Assembly: GCA_026168455.1 (NCBI GenBank)
Contig: JANSJX010000008.1
Span: 1,771,001-1,835,000, forward strand
Length of the DNA stretch: 64,000 nt
Direction of reading: 5' to 3'
DNA from: Theocolax elegans
Lineage: Eukaryota > Arthropoda > Insecta > Hymenoptera > Cerocephalidae
The notes beneath the pieces were generated by a model that saw only the letters and a list, made by a program, of their open reading frames with translations, did not search any database and was not told the origin of the DNA. Positions 40,308 through 52,950 of this stretch are shown one piece after another (positions within the stretch are counted from its first letter, which is position 1; each line of letters starts with the position of its first letter). A program made the position numbers and the translations under genes.

Positions 40308-40989
40308 CACGGAGAGAAATATTTAGAAAATATTACAAAGGAGTTTGGTAAAAATTCCCAAACTCCCAAGTAATGTGGTAACAGACCGAAAAAACCGAAA
40401 AAATTACCAAACTGCTAAGTAAAATTTACAGTAAATGTAGTAAAATTTACTCTAAATGTAGTAAAATTTGTGGAGTTGGCGTACTAAATTTTACAATTAA
40501 GCTTGTAAATTTTATTAACTCTGATTTTTTCCTATACTGTTTACGAAATTCTATAAACAACAGTACAGCACGAGATACCGAAAAGAAGCGATAAATAAAA
40601 TTTTTATTGGAATCGCGTCGTTCGTTTGTTTACTTTAAAAGGACGATTCGATGAAACACATGCAAGTGACGCGGTGGCGCAATGGTAAGGACTTGGATTC
40701 TCAACCCAAACTTCGCAGGTTCGATCCCGATGACATCCAGAATTTTTTTCACTAATTAAATTTCATTTAAATATTTAAAATTTCCATAACACTCGAATAA
40801 TATACATAAACTCAAAAATAAATAATATGCGGAGGAATAAAATTTTTTTTCTGATGTTAAAAAAAAAATTAAAATTACAATTTAGTTTGGTAAAAATTAC
40901 GAGATTCGCAGTTTGTTACCACATTACTTGAGAGTTTAGGAATTTTTACCAAACTGCTTTGTAATATTTACAAATTATTTCTCTCCGTG
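40308..40989. mobile_element. 682-bp TIR element enclosing a tRNA-like sequence
   Basis: Terminal inverted repeats of about 78 bp (40308-40386 against about 40911-40989), beginning CACGGAGAGAAAT and ending ATTTCTCTCCGTG, flanked by TA on both sides (40306-40307 and 40990-40991). Inside are two tandem copies of a block with AAATGTAGTAAAATTT (about 40434-40472) and a tRNA-like sequence at 40668-40738. It has no transposase and starts 13 bp after the preceding foldback element. Confidence 0.8.
40668..40738 (+). repeat. tRNA-like sequence (SINE head or tRNA pseudogene)
   Basis: An A-box-like TGGCGCAATGGTAAGG (40675-40690) and a B-box-like GGTTCGATCCC (40718-40728) are correctly spaced for a 71-nt tRNA. 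An anticodon-arm-like hairpin TTGG...CCAA sits between them, with a loop that would place CTC as anticodon. The T-stem pairs poorly and no matching acceptor stem is visible, so a functional tRNA is unlikely. It probably marks a SINE or tRNA fragment captured by the enclosing TIR element. Confidence 0.45.
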
Positions 40990-40991
40990 TA

Positions 40992-41739
40992 GAAAGAAAT
41001 CTTGACGCACAATAATTTAAAATAATTTAAGAAAGAAGAGGATATGTCGAATCTATTAAAACTATCACATCTCGTTTTGTTGTCGAATGTTAATTAAGTG
41101 GAAGAGGAAGTAAAAGAAGGAAAAGAAGAAGGAGGAATCGACCAACGAATCGTTAATTATCCAATCGCATTGTCGCAATTAACTCGGTTGCTTCCGCCCA
41201 CGATCTTAGTCGACCCCCACTAGAGTCTTTACAGGCCGTATCGCTTTATTTGGTTGTCGCTCAACGTCGATCCCGGGTAGAGACTAATTAGCGCGACGTC
41301 GACGGACGCTTCGCTGCCATGGCATCAAGTGACTGAAACCCCCAAGCAACCGCTATCTGGTGACCGTCCTTCTCTCGTATCTACATGGGCGTTCATGCTC
41401 CGAGCGCGAGAAACGTTCAAAGTGATTCTATACCTCCTCCAGGAGAGGAGGAGGCTTCCTTGCTGCTCCTCGCGCTTGGTAAATCGAGTACCGTCACGCG
41501 ATCGGACCGTGGCTATCGGATAAGTCGTCTTCTCGACCTTTCACGCCCCAAGAATTTGTCTTCTCGATCGATACGACTCTCGAGAATTAATATTATTCGG
41601 GTGTTGGACGAAATCCTAGACATATCCGATGGTTCACCTCCAACCGTTACGGATGCAATTCTTTCTCATTATTGAGGATTTTGTATAGTTTCAGTATTCT
41701 ATACTAGATAGTATTTGATTATCATTATTTACGTGCAGT
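40992..41739. other. GC-richer island, open on plus strand
   Basis: From about 41170 to 41560 the sequence is GC-rich, without microsatellites. Two overlapping plus-strand frames (41329-41523, 64 aa; 41385-41675, 96 aa) are open, but neither is recognised and there is no strong codon signal. It could be regulatory, an unrecognised exon or chance. Confidence 0.3.
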
Positions 41740-41740
41740 A

Positions 41741-42102
41741 CCGTAAGGTACCCAATTGTTGATCATGAACCAATTTCTGATCAGTGTATTATTTCAATAA
41801 AATAATAAGATTTACATAAATCTAAACGTTGCTACGCACAATTTGAAGGTTAAACAATCAATAATTGGTTAGTAGACTTAAATAGAAAGTGGTATATTTA
41901 CCGAAAAATTACTGATCAGAAATTGGTACTTCCCGCTTTTTTTTCTTAGATTGTTGTTTACTTTAAAAATGGCAGCAATTTTGTTTTTCTGAGATGGCAA
42001 AAAGGAAGTTTATATATATACAATTATTAGCCTTTTTAACATAAAATTATTCTATGAACGTACAGATTTGCCTTAATTGATCAACAATTGGGTATGTGAC
42101 GG
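41741..42102. mobile_element. TA-flanked TIR element with CCGT...ACGG ends, uninterrupted copy
   Basis: 362 bp with terminal inverted repeats: CCGTAAGGTACCCAATTG, then TTGATCA at the left; TGATCAACAATTGGG, then TATGTGACGG at the right, both bordered by TA. It aligns with 20482-21003 minus that copy's nested insertion. Non-coding. Confidence 0.8.
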
Positions 42103-45100
42103 TATATGTAATAATGTCTAAAATGTAAAAACTGACGTAAGAAAGGTTATAGAAACTAGACGTTCCTGTTTTCTACCTTTTTTATATTATCTTAATGCCA
42201 ATTTTGATAATGCAAACTCAATCCTAATCAGCGATGGAGGTCATACGATGTCTTTGTTCAGAAACCAGTTATTGAAAAATATATTTCAGGACCTCTACAG
42301 GTCTACTCCTCTACTAGTCGAGGCCATTGCAGGCATCCTCGTCATTCGAAAACTACAGTTATCCCGATGTTGGTCCAGTATTGTAGTATTGTTACCCAAC
42401 GCTTTTTCGAAAGTTGGTTCGCAACGTTCGTCCAATATTGCTACCCAATACTTACCTCGAATGTCAGTTCCTAACATTAAACCATTACTGTTTCGAATAC
42501 TACCTATGAAATGTCGTGAGGAAATTTTATTTTTTTCCAAACCGAAACGTCGAATTATGTAGTACTCGAAGGCAGAAATTACTTTTCTGGTCTATCCAAA
42601 ATACACTTCACTCCTGCAAAATAAAATTCCCCACGTACATACATTTCAACAGTAGAAAATCCATTATCTTTTTTAATTTTTTACGCTTGGATAATAAAAT
42701 AAAAACTAGTGATTTAACCGTTAGAATCCCAAATTGTTAATTAATATATAGTAATATAAAATTGGGTATCTATATATATTTTAATTTGCGAATAAGTAAA
42801 GCTTACTCGAAACCCGGGGTACAGTATATATTTACATTGCAACGACATACTCGAATTACCTGGAGTTACGCGAATTACAGACTGCGTTAATCTAGAAAGT
42901 GCAAAACTTCAGAACGATCGTACGTAAATAAACTTGACGTTTCACGGGAACGTACACTTGTTAAATGTTTCCGATATTTCGTCCTCCACACTGAAGGCAA
43001 TTATTAATTTAAAAATATGAATGTCACAATTAACGTTCGATATGATTTAGTTACGCGGACTAATTGTTCCTGCTTTCCTAATAAAATCTTTAGGTATATA
43101 TGCTGAAAAGAGCAATGTTGCATCGGATGTGTAAAGATAAATTAAAAAATATAAGTACACTATTGCAAGTAAATTCATTCTTTCTCTCGATAAAAGGTAA
43201 ATCTTCTTCGCGTATTCTATAAAAGAAATACAAGGGAAAGTACATAACATCAGCAATTCCTGAATTATATTCCATCCCTCCAATAAATACTGAGGACGCT
43301 CCCTGCATTTCAAAACCAATATCTGAAATTATTTAGTCGGCAGGTAAGTGAGCCCACATTGAATAATATCCATAAATTTTCGCAACCCCGCGCTCGTTAA
43401 GATGATAATATGACAAACCAATATATACATATAAAAAGAAAAACCTCATTCGCAAACGCAATTCATCATAATATTTGGTTGATCCTGAACGAGTAGCGCA
43501 TTACCCCAGTAAAATTACGGTGTACGACTGCGTAACGAATAGTTGTTCTACCCGTTAAAAACGTGCGCGTGATCGGTAAATCGACGAGTAAAAAAAAAAC
43601 GTAATCTTCCAAATTCGAGTTTCTCAATTATTATCGAGAACGATTATAAGTATAAGTAATTCGATGGAAAAAAATATAAATAAACTACGACTGCATATAA
43701 AAAATGAATGAGTGGAGGAAGAGAAAAAAAAAGAGAACGGTATGCACTATCAGAAACGCACTAAAAATAGTTTACGTCTCAAGTAGGATCATAAAAATAC
43801 ATTTTCTTAGCGCATCCAATATTTATAGCGTATCCGGCCCACTTTTACCGTCGATTTATATCGGCCGATCAATATATAGAGCCCGCGTGCGTACCCACAC
43901 TTATCGCATAAAGATGAAGCCCCTTGGTCAAATTCCAGCGCATCGGTTGATGTATATATACATACGGCAGGGTTTAAGATTCTCTCTCAAGATTCTCGAA
44001 AATTGGTTTGAAATATCTCTCTCTCTCTCTCTCTCTCCTTTTCTCCCTTTTCATTCAATTCTTCGAGGGTAAGTGGATTATAAAGTTGAGGATAATTTGA
44101 TTAAAAAATTAGATGAGGTTCGAGAAATTTTGCTATTATAGACCATTGTGAATTCTCTATTAACTTACGGGAGGTCGGGTTATAAACGGAAATGTTGCAG
44201 TTGCGCGTTCTTCGTTCAACTTCTAATGCAAATACAGAGTGATGCTAAAATGATGTAGATAAAATTTATAGTTCCCTCGGTTACTTTTAATAAGGGCAAA
44301 ACTGTAAACTCTGAATAAGGAAGAAAGTGGAAGGTGCACTTTACAATTGCCCGAGGATAAAGTAATGATAATCCTTCAAATAGAGAGTGAACTTACTTTA
44401 TAGAATAGATGTGTACATCTTATTATTGATTTAGTATCTTTAAGAGCTAATGGTTATCGATCAGAGATGATGTACAATCACCGTACGGTATAAAATAAAC
44501 CGTACAACATGTTACAACATTTATTTGTAATATTATATTATTATTTTATCAAATACAAATATTATACGTTATGTATATCATATTATTTATTGAATTATAC
44601 GGGATATCTCGAGTGTACAATCATTAAATGTAAACGTAAAAAAAATATGAGGTGTATGCGTCAGTTCGAGTCCAATGTCTATTCCCAACGCATGTTTTCT
44701 CTTCATCTGTACAACTATTGTGCATTGACCGAACCATACGGAGAGAAAAAGTTTAGATTAAAAATTGCAACAATTACCTAGTAAATAAATCACTGACTGG
44801 TAAACTGAGAAAAATTACTATTATTTCCAGTTAAAATGTACGACTATATAGTTTCTAATAAATTTTTCTACGATTCCTACACTATCACTTTTGTATATTC
44901 AATATAAAATATTGTAATATTCCTCAGTTTATCAATATGTGATTACTTTACTAGATTGTCATTTTTACAAAAAATTTTTGCTATTTTTAATACTAAATTT
45001 CTCTTAGTCTAGGACAGTATTTTCGACACTCGTTTTTGTACGATTACGCTTCGTGTACCTTCGTGCGTAAGGCAATAGGAATTTCCTAAAAGCACTCTAA

Positions 45101-45759
45101 AAGACATTGTAAAGGACGCAGCGAGAGTCTTAGTCTTGCACTACCTTTCGACCACTTCACATTGAGCAGTTTATTGTACGAAAAAAAAACTACGCATGCA
45201 ATTTTTAATAACGCTTACAATTATTTATAATTACGAAACTTGTCTTCGCGGATTAATTTCTTAAGAGACGTACTATCTAAAATGTAGAGTGTGCTCACAA
45301 ACAATAAGTAGAAATGTACTACAATTGATAAATACATTACAAAGAGCAAATCTTAGTGGCCGTATTCAATGCATAAATACCAAAGTAATGAGAAAAAAAT
45401 GACTAATTCAAATAATAACTGTATCGTTATAAATTAGTAAATATTCACTAAAAAAATAAAAAAAATAAATTCAATAAAAAGAAATAATTGATCAATGAAA
45501 AATTTACTTATAATTTATTAAAGTAGATAAATCAATAAATTTCACTATAAAATTTGAATTAATTCATTAATCGAAGAAACACAATTCACTAATTAATTAC
45601 GAAAAAATTCATGAATTATTTAGCGAAATATGTTTCACCAAGAAACTTAGTAGATTTTTCACTAATCTATTTTTAGAAAGTACTGATAGATCGGTACAGA
45701 ATGTAAGATATTAGAAAAGCAGAATAGTAGATATAATTTTACGTGATAAATAACAACCG
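42103..45759. other. AT-rich non-coding DNA with an unexplained patch at 42.25-42.56 kb
   Basis: Includes a normal-complexity patch at 42240-42560 open on both strands (plus 104 aa, minus 81 aa), with internally similar segments around CCAATATTG and CCAGTATTG; no family is recognised. Also a (TC)n at 44015-44037 and a small TIR-like pair at 44803-44929 (AACTGAGAAAAATTAC against GTAATATTCCTCAGTT, with TA on both sides). From 45.3 kb the sequence is rich in repeated CACTAATT and AGTGAATATT-like words. Confidence 0.35.
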
Positions 45760-48289
45760 AATAAGTCTTGGTCACACGCAGAAATATATGGAAAAATGAG
45801 CAATACTTATACTTATACATACAAGGAATTTAAAGTTTTAGGTGTGAGAATGGCGAATGGGCTTTTTCGAGTGACGTATACACATTCGTGAAGTGGAGAA
45901 AATTCCCGAAGTGTCTGAGGAGAACAGGTGTCGGCCAACGATTTTCATACCCGCGCGCAAACACGCGTATACACACGTTTCAAATGTGAAATTAATGTTG
46001 GCATCGATAATAAATGAATGTTTCATTTTGTTTAGAGACATTTTGTGTATCGTTCGCGTGGCTGCTTCGTATAGATTTGAAAAGTTTTCGTAAACATCAG
46101 GTATCTCGAAAGTTGCGAAATTTGACCAATGTTTTTTATGTTACGTTTCAATATTTAAAATATTGACCAACATTCGCTTAGTAATGCAGAGTCATTTTAA
46201 TGTAACGAATGTACGAATTTCGATGATACCCTGAATTTTGCTTCGGTATGTACGTAACGGATGTAATTTCGCGAAAAAACTTCTCGGATACTCTTCGAGT
46301 TAAAAGAAAAAAAATTTAATATTTTTTAATCAATGTTTGTTAAAGTTTTACACCGTGGACATTTTATGAAACAATTAAAGGACGAAACTCCTTTTCAAGT
46401 TTCTCCAAAACTCCACTTAATAATTATTTTTCAGTTCAAGTTTAAGATAATCCTATTCCGTAAGCCACCGGGAGAAAGTTAGGATGAAGTTCAATACATC
46501 AAGTTTTGGGATTAATATTACCCAAACTTGTTGCATAGAATTTATGTAATTATAAATTTTCCTATTATTATTCGTAATATTCTGTAAAAATAATTAATTA
46601 CACTTTGACTTTTTAATTCTTCGAATAATCAACCGACGCATATATAATGCAATTTTTACAATCACCTCATTGGTTCGTTTTAACCGATAATTTCGATAAT
46701 TTGTATGTACTGTCTAAAAATATATAAGTAATAATTTATCTTATTCGCTTAGTTAAAAATATTTCACCGAATAATTAGTGGATGTTTCCCTACTTAATTA
46801 GTAGGATATTATTGATTTTACATTAATCAATTAGTCAAATATTTCTTTTTACTAAATAATTATTGAATATTCACTATACGCACTCGGAAAAATATTATAA
46901 TAAATATTACGATAGGTATTCTAGTAATAATATTACTGCAGATTGTAAAAATTAAAAAAAATTACTATACTATCTACAATAGTAACATTTACTAAAAGTC
47001 TATTAATTTTTACTATAATTTTTCTAATATTTACCATAAGTTCCGTAAATATTACTATACACTATATTATTTTTATGCATTTTGACACTTTAATTTCACT
47101 ATATTATTTTTACTATAGAATATTTTTCGCAGTGCAGTTATTATTTGAATTAGTGATTTTCCACAGATTACTTTAGTAGATTTTAGCATTCAATGCTATC
47201 ACTAATAAGTAAATGTTGTAAAAACGTTTTAGTGAATATTTACGTTCACTCTCTAAATACGATACAGTGAAAAGTCGGTAACGATCTGCACCGATTAGTG
47301 AATACTCAGTGTATATTGAATATTTACGTTTAAATTAGTGATTAATCACTAAACGGTAATATTGATCGAGTGTTCACCACTTGATATTTAGATAGTAAGT
47401 AAGATATAGTTGTAATAAAAAAAATTGGTGCTTACGAGATTGTCATCCGAGGTAAGATACATCTCTAACTTGTACATTGTGATTAGTTTACAACCAACTA
47501 CAAAATAAATGATTCACGTTGATAGTCAACTACGTACAACTTAATAGACCTTTCGAAAGTTTACTAGCTTTCCGCATTCAAAGTTTAGTAGTGCATGTAT
47601 ATAATACACGTACCCCTTACGCTCGAGTCCTATCCTTCCATTACGGAGTCACGAATTTCCTATTAAATTTTCCGTAAACGCGAGTTTTTAGGTGTGTCGT
47701 CGCGCTCGAATATTCGGCGGATGGCGCTTACCCCGTGCGTTTGTGCGTCTCCTCTCTTCTTCTTCTTCTTCTTCTTTTCTTCACCACCGTGGGAGTCTCG
47801 CGTAAATTTAGGACCACGCCCCGTGAGGCAAGGAATTTCCGAGAAAGAGAGACGAAACTCCAAACTGCTAAATAAGCGATGCGCTCTCTACCACAGTTTT
47901 CTTTTTTTTCTTCCCCTCCTCTTTTATATATACATACACGTGCGTGTTACAAAAAAATGAAACGGGATATAAGGGTGATGCAGGGTAAGCGTACATCTTT
48001 ATTACCGGGGTACACGGGGTCTATGTTTTCCCGTGTGTTACGGACTGCCAACATTTTTTCTGATTTCTTCCCGTTTCACGTATTTCGCCTCGGAGTTTCT
48101 GTAAATGTTACGCGATGATCTACGACACGTGCGTGCATGATTTATTTATTTACATATTTTCTTTTTCTTTTTATATTCGAGGTTAAACTATTGTTTATTA
48201 CACTGATTATCTGCAATAGTACCCGATTCTTATTTTGCCTTTACTCGAGCGTAAAAATATAATCAATTATTTTATTCACTCCAGGTTGA
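45760..48289 (+). repeat. 2.53-kb tandem duplication, unit 1
   Basis: From AATAAGTCTTGGTC to TCCAGGTTGA this segment is repeated at 48314-50840. Most of it is identical by eye; the differences seen are one- or two-base indels, many near its left end (45770-45845) and at 46105 and 46305-46330. No supported gene lies inside; the frames at 45838-46093 and 47663-48118 recur in the other unit and are low complexity. A (TTC)n array is at 47756-47776. Confidence 0.95.
46881..47134. mobile_element. 254-bp MITE inside duplication unit 1
   Basis: Begins CACTCGGAAAAATATT and ends with the near-complement AATATTTTTCGCAGTG. The interior shares ATTTACCATAAGTTCCGTAAAT-like sequence with the MITE at 37904. 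The flanking DNA on both sides is similar in style (repeated TTAGTGATT and AGTGAATATT words), so it may have landed inside another repeat. Confidence 0.55.
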
Positions 48290-48313
48290 AAAGCTTAGTA
48301 GAATAACACGCAA
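48290..48313. other. 24-bp junction sequence between duplication units
   Basis: A short non-duplicated stretch containing AAGCTT separates unit 1 from unit 2. It does not match the sequence immediately left of unit 1 or right of unit 2, so it is either filler DNA from a repair event or an assembly join. Confidence 0.7.
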
Positions 48314-50840
48314 AATAAGTCTTGGTCCACGCAGAATATATGAAAAATGAGCAATACTTATACTTATACATACAAGGAATTTAAAGTTTTAGTGTGTGAG
48401 AATGGCGAATGGGCTTTTTCGAGTGACGTATACACATTCGTGAAGTGGAGAAAATTCCCGAAGTGTCTGAGGAGAACAGGTGTCGGCCAACGATTTTCAT
48501 ACCCGCGCGCAAACACGCGTATACACACGTTTCAAATGTGAAATTAATGTTGGCATCGATAATAAATGAATGTTTCATTTTGTTTAGAGACATTTTGTGT
48601 ATCGTTCGCGTGGCTGCTTCGTATAGATTTGAAAAGTTTTCGTAAACATCAGGTATCTCGAAAGGTTGCGAAATTTGACCAATGTTTTTTATGTTACGTT
48701 TCAATATTTAAAATATTGACCAACATTCGCTTAGTAATGCAGAGTCATTTTAATGTAACGAATGTACGAATTTCGATGATACCCTGAATTTTGCTTCGGT
48801 ATGTACGTAACGGATGTAATTTCGCGAAAAAACTTCTCGGATACTCTTCGAGTTAAAGAAAAAAATTTAATATTTTTAATCAATGTTTGTTAAAGTTTTA
48901 CACCGTGGACATTTTATGAAACAATTAAAGGACGAAACTCCTTTTCAAGTTTCTCCAAAACTCCACTTAATAATTATTTTTCAGTTCAAGTTTAAGATAA
49001 TCCTATTCCGTAAGCCACCGGGAGAAAGTTAGGATGAAGTTCAATACATCAAGTTTTGGGATTAATATTACCCAAACTTGTTGCATAGAATTTATGTAAT
49101 TATAAATTTTCCTATTATTATTCGTAATATTCTGTAAAAATAATTAATTACACTTTGACTTTTTAATTCTTCGAATAATCAACCGACGCATATATAATGC
49201 AATTTTTACAATCACCTCATTGGTTCGTTTTAACCGATAATTTCGATAATTTGTATGTACTGTCTAAAAATATATAAGTAATAATTTATCTTATTCGCTT
49301 AGTTAAAAATATTTCACCGAATAATTAGTGGATGTTTCCCTACTTAATTAGTAGGATATTATTGATTTTACATTAATCAATTAGTCAAATATTTCTTTTT
49401 ACTAAATAATTATTGAATATTCACTATACGCACTCGGAAAAATATTATAATAAATATTACGATAGGTATTCTAGTAATAATATTACTGCAGATTGTAAAA
49501 ATTAAAAAAAATTACTATACTATCTACAATAGTAACATTTACTAAAAGTCTATTAATTTTTACTATAATTTTTCTAATATTTACCATAAGTTCCGTAAAT
49601 ATTACTATACACTATATTATTTTTATGCATTTTGACACTTTAATTTCACTATATTATTTTTACTATAGAATATTTTTCGCAGTGCAGTTATTATTTGAAT
49701 TAGTGATTTTCCACAGATTACTTTAGTAGATTTTAGCATTCAATGCTATCACTAATAAGTAAATGTTGTAAAAACGTTTTAGTGAATATTTACGTTCACT
49801 CTCTAAATACGATACAGTGAAAAGTCGGTAACGATCTGCACCGATTAGTGAATACTCAGTGTATATTGAATATTTACGTTTAAATTAGTGATTAATCACT
49901 AAACGGTAATATTGATCGAGTGTTCACCACTTGATATTTAGATAGTAAGTAAGATATAGTTGTAATAAAAAAAATTGGTGCTTACGAGATTGTCATCCGA
50001 GGTAAGATACATCTCTAACTTGTACATTGTGATTAGTTTACAACCAACTACAAAATAAATGATTCACGTTGATAGTCAACTACGTACAACTTAATAGACC
50101 TTTCGAAAGTTTACTAGCTTTCCGCATTCAAAGTTTAGTAGTGCATGTATATAATACACGTACCCCTTACGCTCGAGTCCTATCCTTCCATTACGGAGTC
50201 ACGAATTTCCTATTAAATTTTTCCGTAAACGCGAGTTTTTAGGTGTGTCGTCGCGCTCGAATATTCGGCGGATGGCGCTTACCCCGTGCGTTTGTGCGTC
50301 TCCTCTCTTCTTCTTCTTCTTCTTCTTTTCTTCACCACCGTGGGAGTCTCGCGTAAATTTAGGACCACGCCCCGTGAGGCAAGGAATTTCCGAGAAAGAG
50401 AGACGAAACTCCAAACTGCTAAATAAGCGATGCGCTCTCTACCACAGTTTTCTTTTTTTTCTTCCCCTCCTCTTTTATATATACATACACGTGCGTGTTA
50501 CAAAAAAATGAAACGGGATATAAGGGTGATGCAGGGTAAGCGTACATCTTTATTACCGGGGTACACGGGGTCTATGTTTTCCCGTGTGTTACGGACTGCC
50601 AACATTTTTTCTGATTTCTTCCCGTTTCACGTATTTCGCCTCGGAGTTTCTGTAAATGTTACGCGATGATCTACGACACGTGCGTGCATGATTTATTTAT
50701 TTACATATTTTCTTTTTCTTTTTATATTCGAGGTTAAACTATTGTTTATTACACTGATTATCTGCAATAGTACCCGATTCTTATTTTGCCTTTACTCGAG
50801 CGTAAAAATATAATCAATTATTTTATTCACTCCAGGTTGA
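48314..50840 (+). repeat. 2.53-kb tandem duplication, unit 2
   Basis: Direct copy of 45760-48289. No base substitution was seen in the stretches compared. It includes a second copy of the MITE and of the (TTC)n array (about 50306-50326). Beyond 50840 the sequence diverges from unit 1. Confidence 0.95.
49431..49684. mobile_element. 254-bp MITE inside duplication unit 2
   Basis: Same element as 46881-47134, present because the whole 2.53-kb unit is duplicated; it is not an independent insertion. Confidence 0.55.
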
Positions 50841-52476
50841 GTTTGTTTTTAAATTTTATTTAAGTACGCGGTTGACGGTACGAGCATACGGGAAATAACC
50901 CGTATAGATTTATTGAGTAAATGGAAATTCAAACACGACATCGTATAATATCAATTTATAGATAAATTTAATGAATAATAATTTGTACAATCGCATTAAC
51001 ATAATTCATTTGAACCCGCTCAAATGATTCTTATTAATTAGCTCGTAATTGCCAGAGCGTTAATTAAAAAATTTGCTAATTGACACATTGAACGTATCAC
51101 GAAAGATAAACGAATATTTTTTTCGCTTTCGTTTCGAAAAGTAATTCTTAATTAATTGTCGTTGATTGACGTGTATGGTCAAATTAAAATTTCACTAATC
51201 GAAATATAATTTATATATATATATATATACATGTCTATAAATACCAAGTATATAAAGTAAAAAAACCGGAGCAGGCGAATGAATTTTGAAATTTTTAAAA
51301 ATTGTAAATACTTTAAATAGTAAATATACATGTGTTTCGGATTAAAAATCCTATTATTTATAATAAAAATATTAAGTAAACGTACGTGCAATGCGCGCTT
51401 AACCTTTTCAGTACATTGAATGCTATATGCGCGCGTATTAACGGAAATAAAATCTTCAATTTCAATTCTAGAGAGAGAGAGAGAGGTAGTGCGAAAGGAA
51501 ACGCAAAGCGGGTTACGCAGAAAAATCGATTTTATTCAACACGTTCTCTCTTTTTTGCGTTCCAATATGTGTAAGTTTCTGTAAACCCGTATAAGTATAC
51601 GATGATGAATTAAATTTATGCACGAGAAACGTCTGTCATATCTCCATTATTGTCATTCTATATTAAACTTTTGGAGATATCTAAGTATTTTTCATAAATT
51701 TTACTTCCTCGCTAAAAACATGTTATAAGTATATTTTAACATGTCAGGTGTCGAAATCACGTGTTTTTAGAAAATATCTTTATGGGTGTGTGTGTGTGTG
51801 TGTGTGTATGTGTCTACGTATACAGCCGTATTTTCAAAACTGCTCGGTCAATATCGCTCAGCTTGGTTATTTATCCCCCAAATATGTTTTGTTATAAAAA
51901 CAATTTTCGATTTTTAAAAATTAATTTTTTAAAAATTTTAATATTATTAAATTTTTTTAATTAGACCGAATGTATTTTATAGAGAATAAAAATATCTAAC
52001 TGCTCGATTTTGGATTGACAAATTCTCTAATAGTTTTTTTGTTATTTAAAAAAAATGATTTTTCTAAAAATATTTTATATTTTGAAAATTAATTAGTAAA
52101 ATGTGCTGAAAAAATTTATCATGAAAGAACCATCTAATGGTAATATACTGTAAAAATTTCAAGTAGTTTCGAACTTTTTCGGGAATCAAAAGCATTCAAT
52201 CCACTTGAAATTTTGGGAAAGAATAGTCTTTCTGGTAGTTTCGATCCTTATTGTTTTTCAGCTAAAAATATCTAAAATTACCTAATTTATTAAAAATTAT
52301 ATAATTTTGTACAAAATGTTTGATTGCTCATGTCTCTGCAAATAATTGATCAGATATATTTAAAAAAATCGTGGAAATAGAACATAATAACAGTATTATG
52401 ATGTAAAAATTTTATGAAAAAAAATTCGTTCATAAATTAATTTTTGCAAAAAAAATTATAATTTTTAATATGTAAT
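50841..52476. other. AT-rich non-coding DNA
   Basis: AT-rich, with a GA tract at 51472-51485 and a (GT)n array at 51786-51806. No supported gene. Confidence 0.45.
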
Positions 52477-52950
52477 TTTTATTAAAATTATGTTTATTTA
52501 TAAAGCAGTCTATAATATGGAACTAACTATATTTTTGGAAGAAAATGTTTTTAGAAAATCCAAAAAAAAGTAAAAAAAAAATTTTTTAATTTTTTTAATT
52601 AATACCATTTAAAATTTTATATGCCAGTTGACGCAAAATACGATTCGATTCCAAAAATTTTTGGAATATTTGAAATTAATTATTAATTGAAAATTGACGA
52701 AGTGACCTTTATTTTTCTATTTTAATCATTTTTAATTACATTTTTCATATAGATGAGTACTTTTTTTATTACACAAACACATTAATTTTTTTAGTTAGCT
52801 ATAACTAGCTATATAATACTATATATGTGTAATATATTACATTTAGGATCGATATGTTAATTTGAGAAATTACTTAATTTAAAATAATGGTAAATATTGT
52901 TTTATTAAGTATTTTTATAAACAGAACATATATATATATATATATATATA

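Noticed and set aside
40148..40369. 73-codon minus-strand frame
   Set aside because: It lies in the right arm of the palindrome and is a by-product of the foldback element.
40668..40738. Functional tRNA gene
   Set aside because: The T-stem and acceptor stem do not pair well, and it is embedded in a TIR element; kept as a tRNA-like repeat only.
47663..48118. Frames repeated at 50199-50669
   Set aside because: They look conserved only because the whole 2.53-kb unit is duplicated; each reads through the (TTC)n array.
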